A stretch of 12,703 nucleotides of DNA. It comes from JBDLRH01 sp039800165. GTDB lineage: Bacteria; Pseudomonadota; Gammaproteobacteria; Burkholderiales; Burkholderiaceae_C. The stretch spans positions 1 to 12,703 of the forward strand of contig JBDLRH010000139.1 of the NCBI GenBank assembly GCA_039800165.1, in the 5' to 3' direction. The notes beneath the pieces are model-generated. The model searched no databases. It was not told the DNA's origin and saw nothing but the letters and a program-made list of their open reading frames with translations. This document shows, in pieces, positions 6,390 to 12,703 of the stretch (position 1 is its first letter; each line of letters starts with the position of its first letter). The translations under genes were made by a program, and so were the position numbers.

Positions 6390-7486
6390 GTCAGGCGCGT
6401 GTCCACCGTGCGCCGCTCAAGCGCCAGGAACTCGGCCGACTGCATCTCGTTGAGGCGCGAGACGGTGCGCGGAAACTCGTGCGCCAGCGGCCCTTCGGTG
6501 TAGAGCTGCTCGGGCGGCACGGCCGCTGACATCACCAGCTTCACGCGCCGGTCGTACAACACATCGACAAGCCAGGTGAAGCGCCGCGCTTCGGAGGCGT
6601 TGCGCACAAACATCTGCGGCACGTTGGACAGGATGACGGTGTGGAACTGCGAGGCCAGCTCCAGATAGTCGTTCTGCGAGCGTGGACCGCCGCACAGGGT
6701 GCGGAAGTCAAACCACACCACACCGCCGGCACGCCGCACCGCGCGGATCTCGCGCGACTCGATCACCAGCACCGCGCTTTCATCACGCGCCTCGGCCAGT
6801 TGCTCGAAGGTGCGCTCCAGCGCCGCTTCGGCGTCCGGCCCCAGGGGCGTGTGGTACAGCTGCACCTGCTCGAGCGTGCGGCGCCGGTAGTCGGTGCCGT
6901 TGTCCACGTTGATCACCTCAAGCTGCTGGTTCAGCAGCGCAATCGCCGGCAGGATGCGGTCGCGGTGCAGGCCATTGGGGTACAGGTCGTCGGGCTTGAA
7001 GTTCGAGGTGGTGACAAAGCCGATGCCGTTCTCGAACATCGAGACCAGCAGTCGGTGCAGGATCATCGCGTCGGTGATGTCGGCGACGTGAAATTCGTCG
7101 AAGCACACCAGCTTGTAGCGCCTGGCCATGCGCTTGCCCAGCTCGTCCAGCGGGTTCACCGTGCCCTGCAGGTCGGCCAGTTCACGGTGCACCTCGCGCA
7201 TGAACTCGTGGAAGTGCAGCCGCGTCTTTCGCACGATGGGCACGGCGTTGTAGAAGCAGTCCATCAGGAAGCTCTTGCCGCGGCCCACCCCGCCGAACAT
7301 GTACACCCCGCGCGGAATGTCGGGGTGGTTGATCAGCTTCTTCAGGCGGTTGGAGCGCTTTTCCTTGTAGGCGGCCCACTCGCGCGCGCAGCGGTCCAGC
7401 GCGTCCACTGCGCGCAGCTGCGCAGGGTCGCTCTGGTAGCCGCGTGTCTTCAGCTCGGCCTCGTAGGCCTCGCGCACCGAGGTCAC
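6386..7486 (-). CDS. zapE: Cell division protein ZapE (AFG1-like ATPase)
   Basis: ZapE is a cytoplasmic P-loop ATPase of the AFG1/LACE1 family. In E. coli it associates with the Z ring during constriction, and mitochondrial relatives act in protein quality control. The 366-residue product has Walker A GGVGRGKS (65-72, Lys71), Walker B LVCFDEF (126-132, Asp130 and Glu131), a sensor TTSN (159-162) and the family-specific NGLHRDRILP (171-180) with probable arginine-finger residues. Further on are VWFDFRTLC and LYDRRVKLVMSA, also typical. Length agrees with the family (375 in E. coli). The start is a GTG at 7486, served by GAAGG ten nt upstream. It begins 16 bp after the lpdA stop, so it is very probably cotranscribed with the 2-oxoglutarate dehydrogenase genes. 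Its stop TGA overlaps the ATG of the next gene by ATGA. Confidence 0.95.
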   Translation of the reverse strand: MTSVREAYEAELKTRGYQSDPAQLRAVDALDRCAREWAAYKEKRSNRLKKLINHPDIPRGVYMFGGVGRGKSFLMDCFYNAVPIVRKTRLHFHEFMREVHRELADLQGTVNPLDELGKRMARRYKLVCFDEFHVADITDAMILHRLLVSMFENGIGFVTTSNFKPDDLYPNGLHRDRILPAIALLNQQLEVINVDNGTDYRRRTLEQVQLYHTPLGPDAEAALERTFEQLAEARDESAVLVIESREIRAVRRAGGVVWFDFRTLCGGPRSQNDYLELASQFHTVILSNVPQMFVRNASEARRFTWLVDVLYDRRVKLVMSAAVPPEQLYTEGPLAHEFPRTVSRLNEMQSAEFLALERRTVDTRLT

Positions 7487-7496
7487 GAACCGACAG

Positions 7497-7501
7497 CCTT
7501 C
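7497..7501 (-). promoter_or_regulatory. Ribosome binding site for the zapE GTG start
   Basis: On the minus strand this reads GAAGG, ten nt before GTG 7486 and immediately downstream of the lpdA stop codon. It supports the non-ATG start and direct reinitiation or cotranslation after lpdA. Confidence 0.45.
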
Positions 7502-7502
7502 G

Positions 7503-8930
7503 TCAGAAGTTCAGCGTGCGCTTGTCCACCGCCAGCGCCGCTTCCTTGGTGGCCTCGCTCAAGGACGGGTGTGCATGGCAGATGCGGGCGATGTCCTCGC
7601 TGGAGGCGCGGAACTCCATCGCCACCACCGCCTCGGCGATCAGCTCGCTGGCCATCGGGCCGACGATGTGCACGCCCAGGATCTCGTCGGTCTTGGCATC
7701 GGCCAGGAACTTCACCATGCCGGTGGTATCGCCCAGGGCGCGCGCACGGCCGTTGGCCAAGAACGGGAAGGTGCCGGCCTTGTAGGCCACGCCGTCGGCC
7801 TTGAGTTGCTGTTCGGTGCGGCCCACCCACGCGATCTCGGGGCTGGTGTAGATCACCCACGGGATGGTGTTGAAGTTCACATGCCCGTGCTGCCCGGCGA
7901 TGCGCTCGGCCACCGCCACGCCCTCCTCCTCGGCCTTGTGCGCAAGCATCGGGCCGCGCACCACGTCGCCCACCGCCCACACGCCGCGCAGGTTGGTGCG
8001 GCAATCGGCATCGACCATGATGGCACCACGCTCGTCGAGTTTCAGGCCCACACCCTCGGCATTCAGGCCGGTGGTGTTGGGCACGCGGCCGATCGACACG
8101 ATGAGCTTGTCGACCTCCAGCGTCTGCGCGGCGCCCTTGGCGTCGGTGTACGCAATGCTCACGCCCTTCTTGCCGGTCTTGATCTCGCCGACCTTCACGC
8201 CCAGCTCGATCTTCAGGCCCTGCTTGGTGAAGGCCTTGTGGGCCTCCTTGGCGATCTGCTCATCGACGGCGCCCAGGAACGTGGGCAGCCCTTCGAGGAT
8301 GGTCACCTCGGCGCCCAGGCGGCGCCAGACCGAGCCCATCTCCAGACCGATCACGCCCGAGCCGATCAGTCCCAGCTTTTTCGGTACCGCGCCCAGACGC
8401 AGCGCGCCGTCGTTGGAGAGGACCAGCTCTTCGTCAAACGGCACACCCGGCAGCGCGCGGGCGTTCGATCCGGTGGCCACGATGACCTGCTTGCCTGTCA
8501 GCGTTTCCTTGGCGGCACCGCTGACCTCGATCTGGTACCCACCCTCCACCGCCTTGCCGAAGGAGCCGCGGCCGTGGAAGAAGCTCACCTTGTTCTTCTT
8601 GAACAGGTACAGGATGCCGTCGTTGTTCTGCTTCACCACGGTGTCCTTGCGCGCGATCATCTTCGCCACGTCCAGCCCGAGGCCCTTGACCTCGATGCCG
8701 TGGTCGGCGAAGTGATGCCCCGCATGCTCGTAGTGCTCGGACGACTGCAGCAGCGCCTTGGACGGGATGCAGCCCACGTTGGTGCAGGTGCCGCCGGGGG
8801 CCGGGCCGCCCTGCGCGTTCTTCCACTCGTCGATGCAGGCCACGCTCATGCCGAGCTGCGCAGCGCGAATGGCCGCGATGTAGCCGCCGGGGCCGCCACC
8901 GATGACGATGACGTCGAATTGTTTGTTCAT
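7503..8930 (-). CDS. lpdA: Dihydrolipoyl dehydrogenase, E3 of 2-oxoglutarate dehydrogenase
   Basis: E3 is a homodimeric FAD enzyme that reoxidises the dihydrolipoyl groups of E2 and passes electrons to NAD+. In 475 residues it shows the FAD-binding GGGPGG (11-16), the redox disulfide in GGTCTNVGCIPSK (Cys49 and Cys54), and an NAD-binding GSGVIGLEMGSVWRRLGAEV. It also has a second FAD contact in WAVGDVVRG and the C-terminal catalytic HAHPSLSE (His454 paired with Glu459). All active-site residues are present and the length is normal for the family. It has no N-terminal lipoyl domain, unlike the pyruvate-dehydrogenase E3 found in some betaproteobacteria. Position directly after sucB indicates it belongs to the 2-oxoglutarate complex. 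The ATG at 8930 has only a weak GGAA five nt upstream, inside a run of GAACAA repeats. A 139-bp spacer with a large inverted repeat separates it from sucB. Confidence 0.96.
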   Translation of the reverse strand: MNKQFDVIVIGGGPGGYIAAIRAAQLGMSVACIDEWKNAQGGPAPGGTCTNVGCIPSKALLQSSEHYEHAGHHFADHGIEVKGLGLDVAKMIARKDTVVKQNNDGILYLFKKNKVSFFHGRGSFGKAVEGGYQIEVSGAAKETLTGKQVIVATGSNARALPGVPFDEELVLSNDGALRLGAVPKKLGLIGSGVIGLEMGSVWRRLGAEVTILEGLPTFLGAVDEQIAKEAHKAFTKQGLKIELGVKVGEIKTGKKGVSIAYTDAKGAAQTLEVDKLIVSIGRVPNTTGLNAEGVGLKLDERGAIMVDADCRTNLRGVWAVGDVVRGPMLAHKAEEEGVAVAERIAGQHGHVNFNTIPWVIYTSPEIAWVGRTEQQLKADGVAYKAGTFPFLANGRARALGDTTGMVKFLADAKTDEILGVHIVGPMASELIAEAVVAMEFRASSEDIARICHAHPSLSEATKEAALAVDKRTLNF

Positions 8931-8950
8931 GGTTGTTCCAACGGTTGTTC
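8923..8950 (-). repeat. Three short repeats around the lpdA start
   Basis: The hexamer GAACAA (TTGTTC on the plus strand) occurs at 8945-8950, 8933-8938 and 8923-8928, spaced 12 and 10 bp apart. The last copy covers codons 1-3 of lpdA. The result is an A-rich, weakly structured initiation region next to a highly structured spacer. A role in translation initiation is inference only; the repeats could be coincidental. Confidence 0.4.
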
Positions 8951-8951
8951 A

Positions 8952-9070
8952 AAGCGTAGCGAGCGGCCCCAGGGCAAGGCGCGGGTGGCAGGCCACCGGA
9001 ACGTACTTAAGGTACGTGAGGATGGCCTGAACGGGACCCGCAACGCCGCCATGGGGTCGCGCAGTAGCTT
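8952..9070. repeat. Nested inverted repeat between sucB and lpdA (REP-like)
   Basis: Outer imperfect 35-nt arms (8952-8986 and 9036-9070) pair at AAGC/GCTT, CCCCA/TGGGG and GCGGGT/ACCCGC. Inside them a second hairpin pairs CAGGCCA (8989-8995) with TGGCCTG (9023-9029), has a 5x5 internal loop, then pairs ACGTAC (9001-9006) with GTACGT (9012-9017) around the loop TTAAG. The element begins at the last base of the sucB stop codon and fills nearly all the spacer. No T-run follows, so it is not a simple terminator. It resembles a repetitive intergenic palindrome (REP or MITE type) or an mRNA processing or stability element. I believe similar palindromes recur in Comamonadaceae, but this is unverified memory. 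Confidence 0.6.
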
Positions 9071-10347
9071 TAGATGTCGAACAGCAGGCGCGCGGGGTCC
9101 TCCAGCGCCTCCTTCATCGTCACCAGCCCCAGCACCGCCTCGCGGCCATCGATGATGCGGTGGTCGTAGCTCATCGCCAGGTAGTTGATGGGCCGCACCA
9201 CGACCTGGCCGTTCTCCACCACCGCGCGGTCCTTGGTGGCGTGCACGCCGAGGATGGCCGACTGCGGCGGGTTGATGATCGGGGTGGACAGCATCGAGCC
9301 GAACACGCCGCCGTTGGAAATCGAGAAGGTGCCGCCGGTCATCTCTTCGATGCCGAGCTTGCCGTCGCGGGCCTTCACGCCGAACTCGGCGATCTTTTTT
9401 TCGATGTCGGCAAAGCTCATCTGGTCGGCGTTGCGCAGGATCGGCACCACCAGGCCGCGCGGTGAACCCACCGCGATGCCGATGTCGAAGTAGCCGTGGT
9501 AGACGATGTCGTTGCCGTCCACGCTGGCATTGAGCACCGGGTACTTCTTGAGCGCGGCGACCGCCGCCTTGACGAAGAAGCTCATGAAGCCGAGCTTCAC
9601 GCCGTGCTCCTTCTCGAACTTTTCCTGGAACTTCTTGCGCATCTCCATCACCGGGGCCATGTTGACCTCGTTGAAGGTGGTGAGGATGGCGTTGGTGGCC
9701 TGCGATTGCAGCAGGCGCTCGGCCACACGGGCGCGCAGTCGGCTCATCGGCACGCGCTGCTCGGGGCGGTCGCCCAGGTCAGGCGCCACCGGGGCAGCGA
9801 CCTGCGGCAGCGCCGACTTCGGCGCCCCGGTCGGGATGGCAGCCGGGGCCACGGCGGGCCTGGCGCCGCCGGCAGAACCGGAGGCCACCGCAGCCAGCAC
9901 GTCGCCCTTGGTCACGCGGCCGTCCTTGCCGCTGCCCGCTACCGAACCGGCAGCGAGGTTGTTGTCGGCCATCAGCTTGGCCGCTGCAGGCATGGCCACG
10001 CCGGCCATCGCTGCGCCGGCAGATGCTGCAGGCGCTGCTGCCATCGCGGGCGCTGCAGCAGGTGCAGCCGCGGGAGCGGCGGCAGGGGCCGGTGCGGCGC
10101 CCTTGCCCTCGGTATCGATCTTCGCGAGCAGCTGGTCGGACACCACCGTGCCGCCATCGCCCACCACGATCTCGGCCAGCACGCCGGCTGCGGGTGCAGG
10201 CACTTCGAGCACGACCTTGTCGGTCTCGATCTCGATCAGGATCTCATCGGCGGCGACAGCGTCGCCGGCTTTCTTCTTCCACTGCAGCAGCGTGGCTTCG
10301 GCCACGGATTCGGACAGCTGCGGAACCTTGACTTCTACGATCGCCAT
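9070..10347 (-). CDS. sucB: Dihydrolipoyl succinyltransferase, E2 of 2-oxoglutarate dehydrogenase
   Basis: E2 forms the core of the complex and transfers the succinyl group from lipoamide to CoA. The 425-residue protein has one lipoyl domain (about 1-78), with the lipoylated Lys44 in EIETDKVVLEVP. An Ala/Pro-rich flexible linker follows (about 88-125), then a peripheral subunit-binding domain (about 128-165, with KDGRVTKGDVLAAV) that docks E1 or E3. A second Ala/Pro linker leads to the acyltransferase domain (about 205-425). The catalytic motif DHRIIDG has His396 and Asp400, and the C-terminus LLFDI is typical of this family. ATG 10347 (MAIVEVKVPQLSES) is the domain start; an in-frame ATG at 10377 would add ten atypical residues. 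The Shine-Dalgarno is weak (GAAAG, about 7 nt upstream). It lies 79 bp after sucA. The name odhB is also used. Confidence 0.96.
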   Translation of the reverse strand: MAIVEVKVPQLSESVAEATLLQWKKKAGDAVAADEILIEIETDKVVLEVPAPAAGVLAEIVVGDGGTVVSDQLLAKIDTEGKGAAPAPAAAPAAAPAAAPAMAAAPAASAGAAMAGVAMPAAAKLMADNNLAAGSVAGSGKDGRVTKGDVLAAVASGSAGGARPAVAPAAIPTGAPKSALPQVAAPVAPDLGDRPEQRVPMSRLRARVAERLLQSQATNAILTTFNEVNMAPVMEMRKKFQEKFEKEHGVKLGFMSFFVKAAVAALKKYPVLNASVDGNDIVYHGYFDIGIAVGSPRGLVVPILRNADQMSFADIEKKIAEFGVKARDGKLGIEEMTGGTFSISNGGVFGSMLSTPIINPPQSAILGVHATKDRAVVENGQVVVRPINYLAMSYDHRIIDGREAVLGLVTMKEALEDPARLLFDI

Positions 10348-10391
10348 GGAATTCTTTCGGTGTTCTGCTTGATTCAACGACAGGCAGGCGC

Positions 10392-10418
10392 GGCAGCGCG
10401 CCCCCTCGGCGCGCCGCC
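10392..10418. repeat. Strong hairpin in the sucA-sucB spacer
   Basis: GCGCGCC (10396-10402) pairs with GGCGCGC (10408-10414) around a five-base loop. The stem is extended by three more G-C pairs beyond one A-C mismatch. It starts 8 nt after the sucA stop on the transcribed strand. No U-run follows and sucB must be expressed, so an intercistronic stability or partial-attenuation role is more likely than full termination. This is inference from structure alone. Confidence 0.5.
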
Positions 10419-10426
10419 CGCCGGCA

Positions 10427-12703
10427 TCACTTGGTCAGGACAAAGCCCTTGAGCTTGCCGAAGGCCGCGTCCACCAGGGCCTTTTGCTGGTCCTGGTGCA
10501 GGTGGGCGTAGCCCACCGCAGGCGAGGCCGATGCGGCACGGCCTGCGTAGCCGAGCTTCTGGCCCTCGAGCATGTTCTCGTGGATCTGGTGCTGGATGAA
10601 GAACCAGGCGCCCTGGTTCTGCGGCTCGTCCTGGCACCACACGATGTCCACCGCGTTCGAGTACTTCTTGAGCTCGGCACCAAAGGCCTTGTGCGGGAAC
10701 GGGTAGAGCTGCTCGATGCGGATGATGGCCACATCGTCGGCGCCCTTCTCGTCGCGCTTCTTGACCAGGTCGTAGTACACCTTGCCCGAGCAGCAGATCA
10801 CGCGCTTGACCTTGTCGGCCTTCTTCGCAATGTCTTCGCTCTGCTCGACCAGCACCGTCTGGAAGCTGCCCTTGGTGAACTCGGTCACCGGCGAGGTGGC
10901 GTCCTTGTTGCGCAGCAGGCTCTTGGGCGTGAAGATGATCAGCGGCTTGCGCAGCGGACGGATCATCTGGCGACGCAGCACGTGGAAGATCTGGCTGGCG
11001 GTGGTGGGCTGCACCACCTGCATGTTGGTCTCGGCCGCGAGCTGCATGAAGCGCTCCAGGCGTGCCGAGCTGTGCTCGGGGCCCTGGCCTTCGTACCCAT
11101 GCGGCAGCATCAGCGTGATGCCGTTCACGCGGCCCCACTTCACCTCGCCCGACGCGATGAACTGGTCGATGACGACCTGCGCGCCGTTGGCGAAGTCGCC
11201 GAACTGCGCCTCCCAGATCACCAGCGTGTTCGGGTCGTTTGACGCATAGCCGTACTCGAACGCCAGCACCGCTTCTTCAGACAGGATCGAGTCGATCACG
11301 ACGAACGGCGCCTGGTTGTCGGCCACGTTCTCCAGCGGCACGTAGGTGCCGGTGTCCCAGCGCTCACGGTTCTGGTCATGGATGACCGAGTGGCGGTGGG
11401 TGAAGGTGCCGCGGCCGCAGTCTTCGCCCGACAGGCGCACCGGGTAGCCGCTGGCCACCAGCGAGGCGAAGGCCATGTGCTCGCCCATGCCCCAGTCGAC
11501 GTTGATCTCGCCGCGGCCCATGGCGGCGCGATCGTCCAGCACCTTCTTGACCAGCGGATGTGGGGCCATGTTGGCGGGCAGCGTGGTGATCTTCTCGGCC
11601 AGGCGCTTCCACTCGGTCAGCGGGATGGCGGTGTCAGCCGCGTCGGTCCACTTCTTGCCCAGGTACGGCGCCCAGTCGACCGCGTACTTGCTCTTGAAGT
11701 TGCTGAGCACCGGGTCTGCCGTGTGGCGCCCTTCGTCCAGCGCCGCGCGGTAGGCCTTGGCCATGTCGTCGCCCAGCGTCGCGCCCATGCCCTGCGCCGC
11801 CAGCCGATCGGCGTACAGCTTGCGCGTACCGGGGTGCTGCGCAATCTTCTTGTACATCATCGGCTGCGTCAGGCTCGGCGTGTCCTGCTCGTTGTGGCCG
11901 AGCTTGCGGAAGCAGGTGATGTCCACCACCACGTCCTGGCGGAACTCCATGCGGAACTCCAGCGCCAGCTGCGTGCCCAGCACCACCGCCTCGGGGTCGT
12001 CGCCGTTCACATGCAGCACCGGTGCCTCGACCATCTTCACGATGTCGGTGCAGTACACGGTGGAGCGCATGTCGCGCGGGTCCGAGGTGGTGAAGCCGAT
12101 CTGGTTGTTGATGATCAGGTGCACCGTGCCGCCGGTGGTGTAGCCGCGGGTCTGCGACAGCGCCAGCGTTTCCTGGTTGACGCCCTGGCCACCGAAGGCC
12201 GCGTCGCCATGCACCAGCACCGGCAGCACCTGGGTGCCCTTGGGGTCGCCGCGGCGGTCCATGCGGGCGCGCACCGAGCCTTCGACCACCGGGTTGACGA
12301 TCTCCAGGTGCGAGGGGTTGAAGGCCAGGCTCAGGTGCACCGGGCCGCCGGGGGTGGACACATCCGAGCTGAAGCCCTGGTGGTACTTCACGTCGCCAGC
12401 GGGCAGGTCCTCGGGGGCGGTGTGGTCGAACTCGGCGAACAGGTCCTTGGGCATCTTGCCCAGCGTGTTGACCAGCACGTTCAGTCGGCCGCGGTGCGCC
12501 ATGCCGATCACGATCTCCTGCACGCCACGCTCGCCGGCGTGCTGCACCACTTCGTCCATCGATGCGATGAAGCTCTCGCCGCCTTCCAGCGAGAAGCGCT
12601 TCTGGCCCACGTACTTGGTGTGCAGGAAGCGCTCGAACAGCTCGGCCTTGTGCAGGCGACGCAGGATTCGCGTCTTCTGGTCCCGGGAGAAGGAAGGCTG
12701 GTT
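10427..12703 (-). CDS. sucA: 2-oxoglutarate dehydrogenase E1, N-terminus missing
   Basis: E1 is the thiamine-diphosphate enzyme that decarboxylates 2-oxoglutarate and succinylates the lipoyl group of E2 in the TCA cycle. The frame is open through the right edge, leaving 758 C-terminal residues; roughly 200 are missing compared with E. coli SucA (933). Visible motifs include TKYVGQKRFSLEGGES near the fragment start and GMAHRGRLNVLVN (from about 67). The cofactor region follows with HGDAAFGGQG (about 165-174) and HLIINNQIGFTTSDP (about 195-209). The pyrimidine-binding half has SGEDCGRGTFTHRHSVIHDQ, and the C-terminal part has CQDEPQNQGAWFF. These identify 2-oxoglutarate rather than pyruvate dehydrogenase E1. 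The GTG at 12610, which could be taken for a start, is internal, because 31 upstream codons continue the family sequence. It is followed by sucB and lpdA, the E2 and E3 genes of the same complex. The promoter lies outside the window. Confidence 0.97.
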   Translation of the reverse strand, partial: NQPSFSRDQKTRILRRLHKAELFERFLHTKYVGQKRFSLEGGESFIASMDEVVQHAGERGVQEIVIGMAHRGRLNVLVNTLGKMPKDLFAEFDHTAPEDLPAGDVKYHQGFSSDVSTPGGPVHLSLAFNPSHLEIVNPVVEGSVRARMDRRGDPKGTQVLPVLVHGDAAFGGQGVNQETLALSQTRGYTTGGTVHLIINNQIGFTTSDPRDMRSTVYCTDIVKMVEAPVLHVNGDDPEAVVLGTQLALEFRMEFRQDVVVDITCFRKLGHNEQDTPSLTQPMMYKKIAQHPGTRKLYADRLAAQGMGATLGDDMAKAYRAALDEGRHTADPVLSNFKSKYAVDWAPYLGKKWTDAADTAIPLTEWKRLAEKITTLPANMAPHPLVKKVLDDRAAMGRGEINVDWGMGEHMAFASLVASGYPVRLSGEDCGRGTFTHRHSVIHDQNRERWDTGTYVPLENVADNQAPFVVIDSILSEEAVLAFEYGYASNDPNTLVIWEAQFGDFANGAQVVIDQFIASGEVKWGRVNGITLMLPHGYEGQGPEHSSARLERFMQLAAETNMQVVQPTTASQIFHVLRRQMIRPLRKPLIIFTPKSLLRNKDATSPVTEFTKGSFQTVLVEQSEDIAKKADKVKRVICCSGKVYYDLVKKRDEKGADDVAIIRIEQLYPFPHKAFGAELKKYSNAVDIVWCQDEPQNQGAWFFIQHQIHENMLEGQKLGYAGRAASASPAVGYAHLHQDQQKALVDAAFGKLKGFVLTK

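Noticed and set aside
5691..6503. Plus-strand 270-codon frame with hydrophobic Leu-rich segments, antisense to the coiled-coil protein.
   Set aside because: The Leu runs mirror the Glu/Arg/Gln codons of the minus-strand coiled coil. The minus frame has a signal peptide, a Cys pair and operon context, and the plus frame extends antisense into zapE.
7569..9155. Plus-strand 528-codon frame antisense to lpdA.
   Set aside because: It reads through the lpdA complement, the inverted repeat and into sucB without any domain. lpdA is unambiguous.
9888..10110. Ala/Pro-rich repetitive coding in sucB, considered as a tandem repeat or expansion.
   Set aside because: This is the normal flexible linker of E2 acyltransferases, located between the lipoyl, subunit-binding and catalytic domains.
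9496..10452. Plus-strand frames antisense to sucB, with Gly/Arg or Ala/Ser-rich repeats.
   Set aside because: The apparent repeats are the complement of the Ala/Pro linkers of sucB.

Overview
The window looks like ordinary chromosomal DNA from a high-GC betaproteobacterium, most likely Burkholderiales and near Comamonadaceae. This rests on the strong G/C bias at third codon positions, the 2-oxoglutarate dehydrogenase order sucA-sucB-lpdA followed by zapE, the rluD/bamD divergent pair, and a BamD ending in a Trp-rich tail. No tRNA, rRNA, CRISPR array, insertion sequence or phage gene was seen. Assignment to order is an inference from protein character and gene order, because no search could be run.

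Layout from left to right. On the minus strand are the 5' part of scpB (cut by the left edge) and, upstream of it, rluD, a 23S rRNA pseudouridine synthase. The 5' end of rluD runs head-to-head into bamD on the plus strand, an outer-membrane assembly lipoprotein. bamD converges on and overlaps by 29 bp the 3' end of a DinG/YoaA-type iron-sulfur helicase on the minus strand. The helicase diverges from a plus-strand PP2C-type protein phosphatase across a short spacer containing a near-symmetric -10 element. The rest of the window is one minus-strand block, transcribed right to left: sucA (cut by the right edge), sucB, lpdA, zapE, and an exported Ala/Gln/Arg/Glu-rich coiled-coil protein of unknown function whose start may overlap the zapE stop.

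Functionally, sucA, sucB and lpdA encode E1, E2 and E3 of the 2-oxoglutarate dehydrogenase complex and form a TCA-cycle operon. zapE and the unknown protein lie downstream, probably on the same transcript. The other genes are housekeeping: chromosome condensation (ScpB), ribosome maturation (RluD), envelope biogenesis (BamD), DNA repair (helicase) and protein dephosphorylation (PP2C).

I did not find a clearly new multi-gene system. The items most worth a second look are a 119-bp nested inverted repeat between sucB and lpdA, the exported coiled-coil protein linked to zapE, the rluD/bamD head-to-head arrangement with no ATG for rluD, and the shared -10 region between the helicase and PP2C genes. 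All gaps between genes are under 180 bp. Several very long antisense ORFs are GC-rich shadows and were not annotated.
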